Assembly (NCBI GenBank): GCA_030065985.1
Contig: JASJCM010000010.1
Coordinates: 1-59,636 of the forward strand
DNA from: Woeseiaceae bacterium
GTDB lineage: Bacteria > Pseudomonadota > Gammaproteobacteria > Steroidobacterales > Woeseiaceae
DNA: 59,636 nt
Reading direction: 5' to 3'
Position numbers and translations under genes: made by a program. Shown piece after piece: positions 34,623 to 42,778 of this stretch. Below the pieces are notes generated by a model that made no database searches, was not told the DNA's origin, and was given only the letters and a program-made list of their open reading frames with translations. Within the stretch, counting starts at the first letter, position 1, and every line of letters starts with the position of its first letter.

Positions 34623-35859
34623 ATCCAACCGGGCGGCCGGGCTTGACAGGCTACAGGCCTTCGCGAGTAAGGCCGGCTCTCGCTACACCAAGTCCCGTAA
34701 CTTCGATTTCGGGCCAGGAAGGCACGGTAACGTGTCAATGCTGTCTCCCTACGTCAGGCATCGGCTCGTGCTGGAGCACGAAGTCATAGGCGCCGCACTC
34801 AGACACCACGCGTTCAGCACCGCAGAAAAATTTATCCAGGAAGTATTCTGGAGATCTTATTTCAAGGGCTGGCTCGAGCATCGACCTCGCGTCTGGGCAG
34901 ACTATCGCGAAGACGTCGCGAAGCTCATCCGCGACGTGGAAACGGACTCGCAACTGGCCGAGCGTTACAGCAAAGCCCTGAGTGGCGACACTGGCATTGA
35001 GTGTTTCGACGCATGGGTTTCGGAACTGTTGTCAACCGGTTACCTGCACAACCATGCACGTATGTGGTTCGCAAGCATCTGGGTCTTCACGCTGGATCTG
35101 CCTTGGCAGCTGGGCGCTGATTTGTTTTACCGGCACCTAGTCGACGGCGACCCCGCATCGAATACCCTGAGCTGGCGCTGGGTCTGCGGACTGCATACGC
35201 AGGGCAAAACCTACCTCGCACGCGCCTCGAATATCGCGAAATTCACCGACGATCGATTCAACCCGGAAGGCCAGCTGGCGACTGACGCGCCATCGTTGGT
35301 TGAGCCGACAGTCTACTCAGTCCAGCCGCTTCGTGACGCGCAGGCACTGCCGCCGGGCGAATCCTTCGGTCTGTTAGTCACCGAAGAAGACGGTTATCCC
35401 GAGTCGCTCCTCGGCGGCCAGGCGCCCACCGCCATTCTTGGTGCCGTTGCGCCGGGGGCACGCTCACCATTGCCGATAGGTGGCAAAGCTGAGGACTTCG
35501 TGCTCGGGGCGGTGCGCGATGCGGTCGAAAGAGCAGGATCTTTCTTTGGCGTCGACGGGGAAATACTGGTGTCCGAAGACTGGCAGAGCGAAGTCGTCGC
35601 ATGGGCGACCCGGCATCGGCTTAAGACGATTGCAACAGCATATGCGCCTGTCGGCCCAACTGCCGAGCTGCTGGAGAAAGTCCGTGATGAACTTAATCGT
35701 CACGGCATTACCTTGCTGCAGATACGCCGTCCTTACGACGAGACCGTCTGGCCGCATGCGCAGCGTGGGTTCTTCAAGCTTAAGCAACAGATTCCGGCGA
35801 TGCTTGAGCGAATGGGCGCCGAGAACGGTGCGGTTCGTGTTGCCACGACGGCTGGCTAG
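34603..35859 (+). CDS. FAD-binding cryptochrome/photolyase-like protein with reversed domain order
   Basis: Protein of 418 residues. The first 230 residues are a photolyase/cryptochrome FAD domain: SRYTKSRNFDFGPGRHGNVS followed by MLSPYVRHRLV, FIQEVFWRSYFKGWLEHRP, LHNHARMWFASIWVF and NTLSWRWVCGLHTQGKTYLA. The usual N-terminal antenna alpha/beta domain is absent. Instead residues about 240-400 (ESFGLLVTEEDGYPESLLGG, VSEDWQSEVVAWATRHRLKT, ELLEKVRDELNRHGITLLQI) resemble that domain but sit C-terminally. It lies after a MerR regulator and its operator, so it is probably a light-related sensor or repair enzyme; activity is not established. It ends 3 nt from the convergent permease. Confidence 0.82.
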   Translation: MRSAIAESNRAAGLDRLQAFASKAGSRYTKSRNFDFGPGRHGNVSMLSPYVRHRLVLEHEVIGAALRHHAFSTAEKFIQEVFWRSYFKGWLEHRPRVWADYREDVAKLIRDVETDSQLAERYSKALSGDTGIECFDAWVSELLSTGYLHNHARMWFASIWVFTLDLPWQLGADLFYRHLVDGDPASNTLSWRWVCGLHTQGKTYLARASNIAKFTDDRFNPEGQLATDAPSLVEPTVYSVQPLRDAQALPPGESFGLLVTEEDGYPESLLGGQAPTAILGAVAPGARSPLPIGGKAEDFVLGAVRDAVERAGSFFGVDGEILVSEDWQSEVVAWATRHRLKTIATAYAPVGPTAELLEKVRDELNRHGITLLQIRRPYDETVWPHAQRGFFKLKQQIPAMLERMGAENGAVRVATTAG

Positions 35860-35862
35860 CCT

Positions 35863-37113
35863 CTACTCCGACTGCAGCGCCAGTACCGGATCGAGCCGCG
35901 CCGCAGACAAAGCCGGGTAAACGCCGAACCCGACCGCAATGCCGACGCAAACCAGCACGGCGAGGGCGATGACGAGCAACGACCAGGCGACGGCCCAACC
36001 GGCGAACGCAGCGATGCTGTAGGCAAGCACGATACCCAGCAACACGCCGATCCCGGCGCCTATAAGCGCGATGACCGTCGCCTCGACCAGAAACTGTCTC
36101 ACGATGTCGACCTCCCTGGCGCCTACCGCCCGCAGCAGACCGATTTCGGATTTTCGCTCTAGAACGCTGGCCAGCATGATGTTCATGATGCCGATGCCAC
36201 CGACAAGCAGAGAGATGCCGGCGACGGCCGACATGACGATCGTGAAGATACGCTGTGTCTGCTGGTGTTGAGCCAGCAGTCGTGCCGGAACGATGAGCTG
36301 ATAGTCGTTCTGTTCACCGTGACGTCGCGACAGCAAGGCGTCAATCGCCCGGGCCGCCTGCGCAGGCCGAGTCTCGGCCGCGATCCGCAGTTTGAGTTGA
36401 TCGAGCTCGGCACTCAGATCTTCTTTCTTCAATCGGGTCAGGCCGGTTTGCAGCGGCAGGTATACGTGGTTCGCTTCGCCACCGATTTCGCGACCTTCGA
36501 ACTCATCGTCGGCAAGCTGCCGGTCGCGAAGTACGCCGACAACTTCGAGCCAGAGGTGATTGACCTTGATGTGCTTGCCAACGGCGCTGCCATTCGGAAA
36601 CAGGTCGCGCGCAGCATCGCTGCCGATGACCGCGACCTGGGCAAACGCACGATCGGCGGACTCATCGAAGATCTCGCCACGGTTAGCTTCGAGGCTCGAT
36701 AACGCGAAATAGCTGGGACTTACCGCAAACACGCTGGCGCGACTCTGGCCCTCGCGACTGAACAGAGTCCAGGTACGAAAACGCCGACTGCCGGCCCAAT
36801 CCTCGACAAAGGGTAACGTCGCGTCGATTGACTGGGCATCACGAATCGACAGACCAGCTGAATGCTTGCGCACCTCCTTCAGCGACTCGCTATCAAGCTC
36901 GCGGGCTTCGGCGAGCAGGTTCCTGAGGCCCATACCTTCGATGAGTTCGAGCGCCTGCCTCTTGCCGCCCTCGCTGACGGCGAGCATCGCGATGACCGCG
37001 CCGACACCAAATACCATGCCCAGCAATGTCAGTGCCGTGCGCAGCCGATGGTGCGCAAGCTGACCGAGCGCCTGGCGCACGTCAATTGACAGATTCTGGA
37101 GCCGCTGCTGCAT
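35863..37113 (-). CDS. MacB/FtsX-type ABC transporter permease
   Basis: Protein of 416 residues. A first TM (HHRLRTALTLLGMVFGVGAV) precedes a large periplasmic MacB_PCD-like domain (about 60-270), then three TM segments (TIVMSAVAGISLLVGGIGIM, VEATVIALIGAGIGVLLGIV, WSLLVIALAVLVCVGIAVGF). The ERKSEIGLLRAVGA motif is the typical coupling region. MacB-type systems use ATP to drive export through the periplasm rather than membrane translocation. It is the last gene of a five-gene minus-strand operon (ATPase, three fusion proteins, permease) and overlaps the previous gene by 1 nt. Confidence 0.92.
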   Translation of the reverse strand: MQQRLQNLSIDVRQALGQLAHHRLRTALTLLGMVFGVGAVIAMLAVSEGGKRQALELIEGMGLRNLLAEARELDSESLKEVRKHSAGLSIRDAQSIDATLPFVEDWAGSRRFRTWTLFSREGQSRASVFAVSPSYFALSSLEANRGEIFDESADRAFAQVAVIGSDAARDLFPNGSAVGKHIKVNHLWLEVVGVLRDRQLADDEFEGREIGGEANHVYLPLQTGLTRLKKEDLSAELDQLKLRIAAETRPAQAARAIDALLSRRHGEQNDYQLIVPARLLAQHQQTQRIFTIVMSAVAGISLLVGGIGIMNIMLASVLERKSEIGLLRAVGAREVDIVRQFLVEATVIALIGAGIGVLLGIVLAYSIAAFAGWAVAWSLLVIALAVLVCVGIAVGFGVYPALSAARLDPVLALQSE

Positions 37114-38312
37114 CAGGATGCGTCGACGGGTAGCACAAGGCTGACGCGATCACCCGACGACAGCCCAGCCGTGACCTCGACGCGATCCGGGCTGCGCCGC
37201 CCGATCGTTACATCGCGACGCTCGGCGCGCTGCCCACGCAAGACATACACGTAGGCGTTGCTCACATCGCCGTGAACAGCCTGAGCAGGGAGAACGAATC
37301 CCTCCTCGACGCGACCCGTGATGATCTCGGCTCGGAGTCGGTTACCAACCCGCATCAGGTCGACATCAACCTCGTCGATACTCGCCTCCACTGTCACAAA
37401 CTTCTGCGGATCCGTGCGGTTGCGGGGACTCGCTACCGGCGACACCGATATAACGCTGGCCGTGAACTCGCGTTCGGTCGCTGCATCGAGACGCAGGCGA
37501 ACCAGCTGTCCTTCTTCCAGGCCAACGGCATCGTTCTCGGGAACAAACAGGCGCGCCTGGACCTTGCCGCGTACGGGCAGCAACCCGATCGGACGGCCCG
37601 GGAAAACCGTCTTGCCCTTGCCGAGCTTTTCGCCCCACGGCGTGCGCGCGTACACGAACGTGCCGTCTGCCGGGCTGCGCAGCTCCATCATATTGAGCGC
37701 CATGTCCTGCTTCTCCAGCTTGGACATCTCTCCCGCACGCTCGGCGTTGATCATGTTTTGCTCGGCCTGCGCGCGCTGATCGAACGTATCGAACTGCCAG
37801 TCGAGGAACGACGCCTGGGCCCCGAGGTACTCGAGGTCGGAAAGTGCATCGATGATTTCGTTGCGACTGAACATGCGCTCGTCGACTTCTTCGTAGGTCT
37901 CCGTAATCTCGCGCTCGCCATCGACGCGCAACGACTCGTGACCGATGCGGGTCAGCTCAAGACCGCTAGTACGTTCGGTATTCGCCAGCTTGAACTCAGA
38001 CTTTGCGACATTGAGCGCCGCAGCCTCCCGATCGAGCACGATCTGAACATCGTCGAATCTCGCGATCACATCGCCTTTGCGAATCTCGGAGAATTCGGGT
38101 GCCATCCAGGCGATGTTGAAGCCCATGCGAATCGAGCCCGGAAGAGCGATGGGTAAGGACTCCGACGCAACCAGTTCGCCATCGGCGCGCACGACGAGAT
38201 TCGTGCTCGTGTCACTCGCAATGACGACCGGCACATCGGAATCCGCGTCGGAACAGCCTGCAATGAAAAGCGCGCAACCAAGGATCAGAAATATGGTCGG
38301 GATTCGGGTCAT
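37113..38312 (-). CDS. HlyD/RND-type membrane-fusion lipoprotein (third in the operon)
   Basis: Protein of 399 residues with lipoprotein signal MTRIPTIFLILGCALFIAGC. HlyD-type order: barrel-sandwich half (WMAPEFSEIRKGDVIARFDD), helical hairpin (about 95-220), second half (MMELRSPADGTFVYARTPWG), then beta-barrel and membrane-proximal parts (VRLRLDAATEREFTASVISV to EEGFVLPAQAVHGDVSNAYV). It probably connects the MacB-type permease to an outer-membrane channel, which is not encoded here. Its ATG overlaps the stop of the upstream fusion protein by 4 nt. Confidence 0.9.
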   Translation of the reverse strand: MTRIPTIFLILGCALFIAGCSDADSDVPVVIASDTSTNLVVRADGELVASESLPIALPGSIRMGFNIAWMAPEFSEIRKGDVIARFDDVQIVLDREAAALNVAKSEFKLANTERTSGLELTRIGHESLRVDGEREITETYEEVDERMFSRNEIIDALSDLEYLGAQASFLDWQFDTFDQRAQAEQNMINAERAGEMSKLEKQDMALNMMELRSPADGTFVYARTPWGEKLGKGKTVFPGRPIGLLPVRGKVQARLFVPENDAVGLEEGQLVRLRLDAATEREFTASVISVSPVASPRNRTDPQKFVTVEASIDEVDVDLMRVGNRLRAEIITGRVEEGFVLPAQAVHGDVSNAYVYVLRGQRAERRDVTIGRRSPDRVEVTAGLSSGDRVSLVLPVDAS

Positions 38313-39454
38313 GGCATGGCAACCTCGTCGCCGGCTTCAATGCCCGATTCGACGACGTGCATCCCGGCGCTGGCGCGGCCCACCGTAATCGGCGTCCAGC
38401 CATCGCCGCGAACCACGACACCAGGTCTACCTTCCCGATATTGAATGGACTCGTCCGGCACTGCGAGCGCATCGCGCTGCGTGTCGACGATAATCGTCAG
38501 TTTTGCGGACATGCCCGGCCGTAACAGGCTGATCGCGTCGTCCGGCAGCACTGCCGTAACATCGCGCACCATTGCCTGCGAGTACTGTGACTGACGGCGC
38601 ACTATGCTCGCTACTTCGATCACTTCGCTGTCGAGCTCCCCGGTACCGGCAGCGTCGATGACGACTTTCGCAGGCTGTCCCACCTTGATACTGGCCGCAG
38701 CGTACTCGGGCACTTCGGCCTGCACGACCAGTTTGGTCGGGTCCGCCAGTTCCACGACGACGAGGCCGGGATTTACGCCGTCGCTGACATCGAGCTTCTC
38801 GCCCGACCGGCTGGTTCCAACGATCACGACACCTTCGCGTGGCGCACGAATAGTGAAAGACTCAAGCTCGCGTGTCGCACCCGCCAGCTCACTTTCGAGA
38901 CGACGAATATCGGCTTCGAGTTCGGCACGCCGCGCTTCACGAACCCGCTCGACCAGGACGCTGCGCTTCTGTTCATGCTCGTAGCGCTCGGCTGTGCGAC
39001 GCCTATCTTCTACGAGCTTCCTGTACTCGAGATTGGCGTAGACCTGTGGATCGACTTCCGCTTTGCGGGCAGCCTTCTCTGCTTCACTTCTCGCTTCGGC
39101 GAGCAGAACAACGTCCTCTTCGACTTCTCGCGCCTGGGTTTCGAACAGTGATTCGAGCTCTGAACGCTTCGCATTGAGGTCCGCCTTGAGCGTACGTACA
39201 CGATCATCGGTTGAGCTGTTGTCGAATTCAGCAAGCATGTCGCCGGCTTTCACGCGCGTACCCTCGCGCGCGAGGTTTGTAATGGTAAGGCGCCAGTTCC
39301 TGGATGGCGGTGGACCGAAGCGCAACGCATCCGACGAAGTGACAACACCGCTGGCAGCGATCGTGATCGGGCGATCGGATGGCTCAACCGTTATCCAGTC
39401 GTCCGCCGCCGCAGAGCCGGCAACGAGCAACAGCAGCAGCGTCAGCCGGCTCAC
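38309..39454 (-). CDS. HlyD/RND-type membrane-fusion protein (second in the operon)
   Basis: Protein of 381 residues. The GTG at 39454 overlaps the upstream stop (GTGA) and gives a signal peptide (reads VSRLTLLLLLVAGSAAADDW). It has the HlyD pattern: LAREGTRVKAGDMLAEFDNS, a long coiled coil (about 80-195, rich in Arg/Glu), IRAPREGVVIVGTSRSGEKL and RPGMSAKLTIIVDTQRDALA with VPDESIQYREGR. It is soluble periplasmic rather than lipid-anchored. It is one of three consecutive fusion proteins with one ATPase and one permease. Confidence 0.9.
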   Translation of the reverse strand: MSRLTLLLLLVAGSAAADDWITVEPSDRPITIAASGVVTSSDALRFGPPPSRNWRLTITNLAREGTRVKAGDMLAEFDNSSTDDRVRTLKADLNAKRSELESLFETQAREVEEDVVLLAEARSEAEKAARKAEVDPQVYANLEYRKLVEDRRRTAERYEHEQKRSVLVERVREARRAELEADIRRLESELAGATRELESFTIRAPREGVVIVGTSRSGEKLDVSDGVNPGLVVVELADPTKLVVQAEVPEYAAASIKVGQPAKVVIDAAGTGELDSEVIEVASIVRRQSQYSQAMVRDVTAVLPDDAISLLRPGMSAKLTIIVDTQRDALAVPDESIQYREGRPGVVVRGDGWTPITVGRASAGMHVVESGIEAGDEVAMP

Positions 39455-40413
39455 TGATCCTGCTCCGCGATGCTGCGCACGCCCATGACACTCATGCCAG
39501 GCATTACGGTCGACGGCATGCCGTTGACGGGCTCTGCCAGGACCTGAAAGTAACCGCCGTCGCTCCAATCTTCCTTGTTTACCGCCTGGTTCGAACGCCA
39601 GCTCACGCGCGTCGCGAAATCCTCCGAGCCCTGCGCATCGGCAATGACGTCGATAGCGTCACCCTGAGTGATCTCCCGGATATCGGCTTCGTGTACCCAG
39701 AAGCGAATCTGCAGGTCCTCACGACTTGCAATCTGCGCAATCTCGAAACCGCTGTAATGCGTTTCGCCAGGGAAGATCTTCTTGCCGTTGAAGCGGTTTT
39801 CGCCGTAGATCAGGAAGCCGGCTTTTTCGGCACGAATCTCGGTTGCGACGAGCGCCTCCTTGATACGCGTGTAGTTGGACTCGGCCTGTGCCACCTCGAG
39901 CGCGTTCTCCTCGATCGTATCCTGTAGCTGTTCCTGCTTGATCAACAGTTGCGCCTCAGCCCGCACGAGATCCTTGAGCGAGACCTCGCGCGCGAGCTGA
40001 TACCTGTCATAGTCGAGCTTCGGGATCGTCGATTGCGGAATTGCCGCGTCAAGCTCGGCAAGGCGTACGGCGGACTCCGCATCGGCAAGTGCGCTCTCGG
40101 CATCCAGAACCTCGAGCTTGAGTTCGTCGATACTGCGTGCGGCCGTCAGCTGACGTTTCTCGAGATCGGTACGCAGCTGCTCTTCGCGCGCAATCAGGTC
40201 GCCCGGATCCAGCTTGACCACGACATCACCCGCTGCAACCTCGCTACCCTCCGGCGCCATCCATTCGATACGCCGCTGCCAGGCGCCGGGAAGCGAGGGC
40301 ATTTCGATGGTCTGCGCATTCACGTCCTCGACGACACCGGTCAGCAGCGGACCTGCGTAGAGCGGTGCCGCCAGAAACGTAATGGCGAACAGGCTAATGA
40401 TGGATCGTGTCAT
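39451..40413 (-). CDS. HlyD-type membrane-fusion protein (first in the operon)
   Basis: Protein of 320 residues with a signal peptide ([20 protein letters not shown]). WMAPEGSEVAAGDVVVKLDP, a coiled-coil hairpin (about 75-185) and TEIRAEKAGFLIYGENRFNG define a HlyD-like fold; KIFPGETHYSGFEIAQIASR follows. The barrel part is shorter than in the next two proteins. It overlaps the ATPase gene end by 20 nt (40394-40413) and the next fusion protein by 4 nt. Confidence 0.88.
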   Translation of the reverse strand: MTRSIISLFAITFLAAPLYAGPLLTGVVEDVNAQTIEMPSLPGAWQRRIEWMAPEGSEVAAGDVVVKLDPGDLIAREEQLRTDLEKRQLTAARSIDELKLEVLDAESALADAESAVRLAELDAAIPQSTIPKLDYDRYQLAREVSLKDLVRAEAQLLIKQEQLQDTIEENALEVAQAESNYTRIKEALVATEIRAEKAGFLIYGENRFNGKKIFPGETHYSGFEIAQIASREDLQIRFWVHEADIREITQGDAIDVIADAQGSEDFATRVSWRSNQAVNKEDWSDGGYFQVLAEPVNGMPSTVMPGMSVMGVRSIAEQDQ

Positions 40414-41071
40414 GTTCGATCTTGCCGTCGCGCATGCGGATCAACCGCTTTGCATGCGCCGCAATCTCCTCCTCGTGAGTAACCATGAGAATGGTCTGCC
40501 CGTCGCGATTGAGCTCGGCAAACAGCTCCATGATTTCTACCGAAGTTCGACTATCGAGGTTGCCGGTTGGTTCATCGGCAAGCAGTAAGCGTGGCGCGTT
40601 GATCAGGGATCGTGCGATCGCTACGCGCTGCCGCTGGCCGCCCGAGAGCTGGTTGGGTCGGTGACCCACCCGGTCACTCAGACCAAGCCTGTCCAGCAGT
40701 GTTAGTCCGCGCTGCTGGCTGTCGGCGACATCGATATCCGTATAGCGCAGAGGCAGCAGGACGTTGTCGAGCGCCGTTAGCCTTGGCAGCAGATGAAAGC
40801 TCTGGAATACGAAGCCGATCTTCTCGTTGCGAATGCGTGACAGACGCTCGTCATCGAGCATCGCGACCTCCTCGCCAAAAAACCGGTACTTGCCGTCATC
40901 CGGGGAATCGAGGAAGCCGAGGATATTCATCAACGTGGACTTGCCCGAACCCGATGGCCCCATGACGGCCACGAAGTCGCCTTCGCCGATCTCCAGATCG
41001 ACGTTGTCGAGTGCATGAACCGTCGTGTCACCAACACGGAAGCGGCGACAGAGTTTCGTTGTTGTAATCAT
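40394..41071 (-). CDS. MacB/LolD-type ABC transporter ATP-binding protein
   Basis: Protein of 225 residues. Walker [10 protein letters not shown]-loop [12 protein letters not shown], signature [16 protein letters not shown], Walker [13 protein letters not shown] and the switch His in LMVTHEEE are all intact. It belongs to the LolD/MacB group that drives mechanotransmission or lipoprotein release. It is the first gene of the operon with three fusion proteins and the permease. The substrate is unknown. Confidence 0.95.
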   Translation of the reverse strand: MITTTKLCRRFRVGDTTVHALDNVDLEIGEGDFVAVMGPSGSGKSTLMNILGFLDSPDDGKYRFFGEEVAMLDDERLSRIRNEKIGFVFQSFHLLPRLTALDNVLLPLRYTDIDVADSQQRGLTLLDRLGLSDRVGHRPNQLSGGQRQRVAIARSLINAPRLLLADEPTGNLDSRTSVEIMELFAELNRDGQTILMVTHEEEIAAHAKRLIRMRDGKIEHDTIHH

Positions 41072-41117
41072 CGGTACGCCGGAGTATTCCTCGCGGCCTA
41101 TAGTAGCGCGCCCTGGC

Positions 41118-42002
41118 TCAGCTATTCGAACCTGGTGGTTTCATGACGAGAACCGGCGTATTTCGCTTGTACGCCTCGTAGTGTTCCTCGCCGCCCCATC
41201 GCTCGTCGGCTGCTGCCTCGAGCAACGGTACACCACTCACCTTGGTCAGCAGGAAGAAGACGAATACCGGCGAAATCAGCGTCGCCCATTGCCAGCCCTC
41301 GAGGACCGGTATCGCGATGATCGCCATGCCCGTCCAGAGCACGATCTCGCCGAAGTAATTCGGATGCCGCGACCAGGCCCACAGGCCGGATGTAATGAAC
41401 TTGCCCTTGTTTGCCGGATCGGCGCGGAAGGCTGTCTTCTGCTGGTCCGCGACGATCTCGATCAGGATGCCGATGGTCCAGACAGCGATTCCGACATAAC
41501 CGATGACGCCAAGCGGTTCCCGGTTGCCGCCCGTGATGATCGCCAGCGCGCAGGCAGCGGTCAGCAGTACCCATAGTCCCTGCAGCGTCCATGCCAGAAA
41601 GAACCGCACAGGGCGGTGCTTCATCTCGTCGAAGCGACTGTCTTTTCCAGCCCGCGAAATACGCACAAACAGGAAGGACGCCAGCCTAATCGACCAGAAC
41701 AACACCATGCCGGCGACGATCGCCGAGCGAAGGTCGAGAGTGCTCGAGAGCAATACAGCGACGATGGTCACGGTGATGTAGGTGATGCCGCCGGTGAGAT
41801 CGTAGAAGTGCTCGGTCCGCTTAAGCGCAGACGGAATGAAAACGGCCCAGTTGACGGCAAATGCGAGCAAGCCGCACAGAGCGAATACCGGGAGGCTCCC
41901 GAACCGGTCTCCCCCGTCGCTGCCGGCCCACGAAATCAGTGCGCCGATGATGACGGTGACGGCAATGCCGGTGATGATCTGCTGGTCAGTGCGTTCGGCC
42001 AT
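41118..42002 (-). CDS. DUF1295 (steroid 5-alpha-reductase-like) membrane protein
   Basis: Protein of 294 residues with about seven to eight TM helices. The SRHPNYFGEIVLWTGMAI motif near residue 220 is the DUF1295/ICMT-like SAM- or NADPH-binding signature, preceded by TSGLWAW. Bacterial members are generally of unknown substrate; the fold suggests reduction or methylation of a lipid. It is separate from the MacB operon (46-bp gap). The 137-bp gap upstream of its start holds no clear promoter. Confidence 0.88.
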   Translation of the reverse strand: MAERTDQQIITGIAVTVIIGALISWAGSDGGDRFGSLPVFALCGLLAFAVNWAVFIPSALKRTEHFYDLTGGITYITVTIVAVLLSSTLDLRSAIVAGMVLFWSIRLASFLFVRISRAGKDSRFDEMKHRPVRFFLAWTLQGLWVLLTAACALAIITGGNREPLGVIGYVGIAVWTIGILIEIVADQQKTAFRADPANKGKFITSGLWAWSRHPNYFGEIVLWTGMAIIAIPVLEGWQWATLISPVFVFFLLTKVSGVPLLEAAADERWGGEEHYEAYKRNTPVLVMKPPGSNS

Positions 42003-42139
42003 GACGGTTCCCTCAAAACGTTGGGAAGCAGTATAGGGCCGAACTTTGGCTTCTGGAGCGCCAGCATCACTTTGTTACAACGTGTCACAACAATGAAACC
42101 GGCAACAGCAACAGTGGCGGCCCTGCTGGCCGCATAGCT

Positions 42140-42778
42140 CTAGAGAATGCCTTCGAGTCCGTCGAGATCGTTGATGACGCGCCAGTCGCCACCGGTCTTC
42201 TCGACCCGACCTTGCCATTCCTCGAGCCGCTGCAGGTACTCCCGAGGATCGATGTTATCCGAGCGCAATTTGGTAACGTTCAATGCGATCACCTCGAATC
42301 CCTCCAGCTCGACATCGATATCGCGAACGTAACCTTCCTGGAGGTCTTCCTTGAGGTCCGAAAAGATGAGGATCGTCTTGGTGCCAGTGTCTTTCTCGTT
42401 CAGGAATTCAACAGCCTGAAGCAATCCGCCCGTAATGTCGGTATACGGAGAGGGCTCGGCGGCGTCCACGAATTCACTGACCTGCTGAGCGAACAGACGC
42501 TTCTGGCGGTTGACCGCCGAGGGTCGATCATCAAACGATACCTTGGCAACGATATCCTTTTCGCTAAAGCTGCCGGTGTCGATCCGTGCCACAGCAAACG
42601 TGTCAGTGGCATCCAGTCTGGACAGCGTGTATCGAATGATCTGTTCGGCTTTCTGTAATTCTTCAGTGTACGTACCCGAGGTATCGAGCAACATGTAGAC
42701 ACCGGTGTTGGCGGGTGTGGACTCACTGCTGCACGCGACCAGCAGAGCACAGGCGGCCATGACAAATAGCTTCTTCAT
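42140..42778 (-). CDS. VWA-domain lipoprotein
   Basis: Protein of 212 residues starting MKKLFVMAACALLVACSSES (lipobox LVAC). The remaining part is a von Willebrand A fold: VYMLLDTSGTYTEE (MIDAS Asp-x-Ser-x-Thr), TDITGGLLQAVEFLNE (MIDAS Thr/Asp) and ILIFSDLKED. No known catalytic motif is present; VWA domains bind protein partners through a metal ion. It overlaps the upstream coiled-coil membrane protein by 4 nt, and both should be under the c-di-GMP riboswitch. Function unknown. Confidence 0.8.
   Translation of the reverse strand: MKKLFVMAACALLVACSSESTPANTGVYMLLDTSGTYTEELQKAEQIIRYTLSRLDATDTFAVARIDTGSFSEKDIVAKVSFDDRPSAVNRQKRLFAQQVSEFVDAAEPSPYTDITGGLLQAVEFLNEKDTGTKTILIFSDLKEDLQEGYVRDIDVELEGFEVIALNVTKLRSDNIDPREYLQRLEEWQGRVEKTGGDWRVINDLDGLEGIL

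Noticed and set aside
42117-42133. GCGGCC-CTGCT-GGCCGC hairpin after the VWA gene
   Set aside because: It is in the right place for a minus-strand terminator but has no T-tract in either direction, so I did not list it as one.
42094-42138. Tiny plus-strand ORF (about 13 codons, MKPATATVAALLAA) in the gap upstream of the DUF1295 gene
   Set aside because: Too short, no ribosome site, and no sign of conservation.
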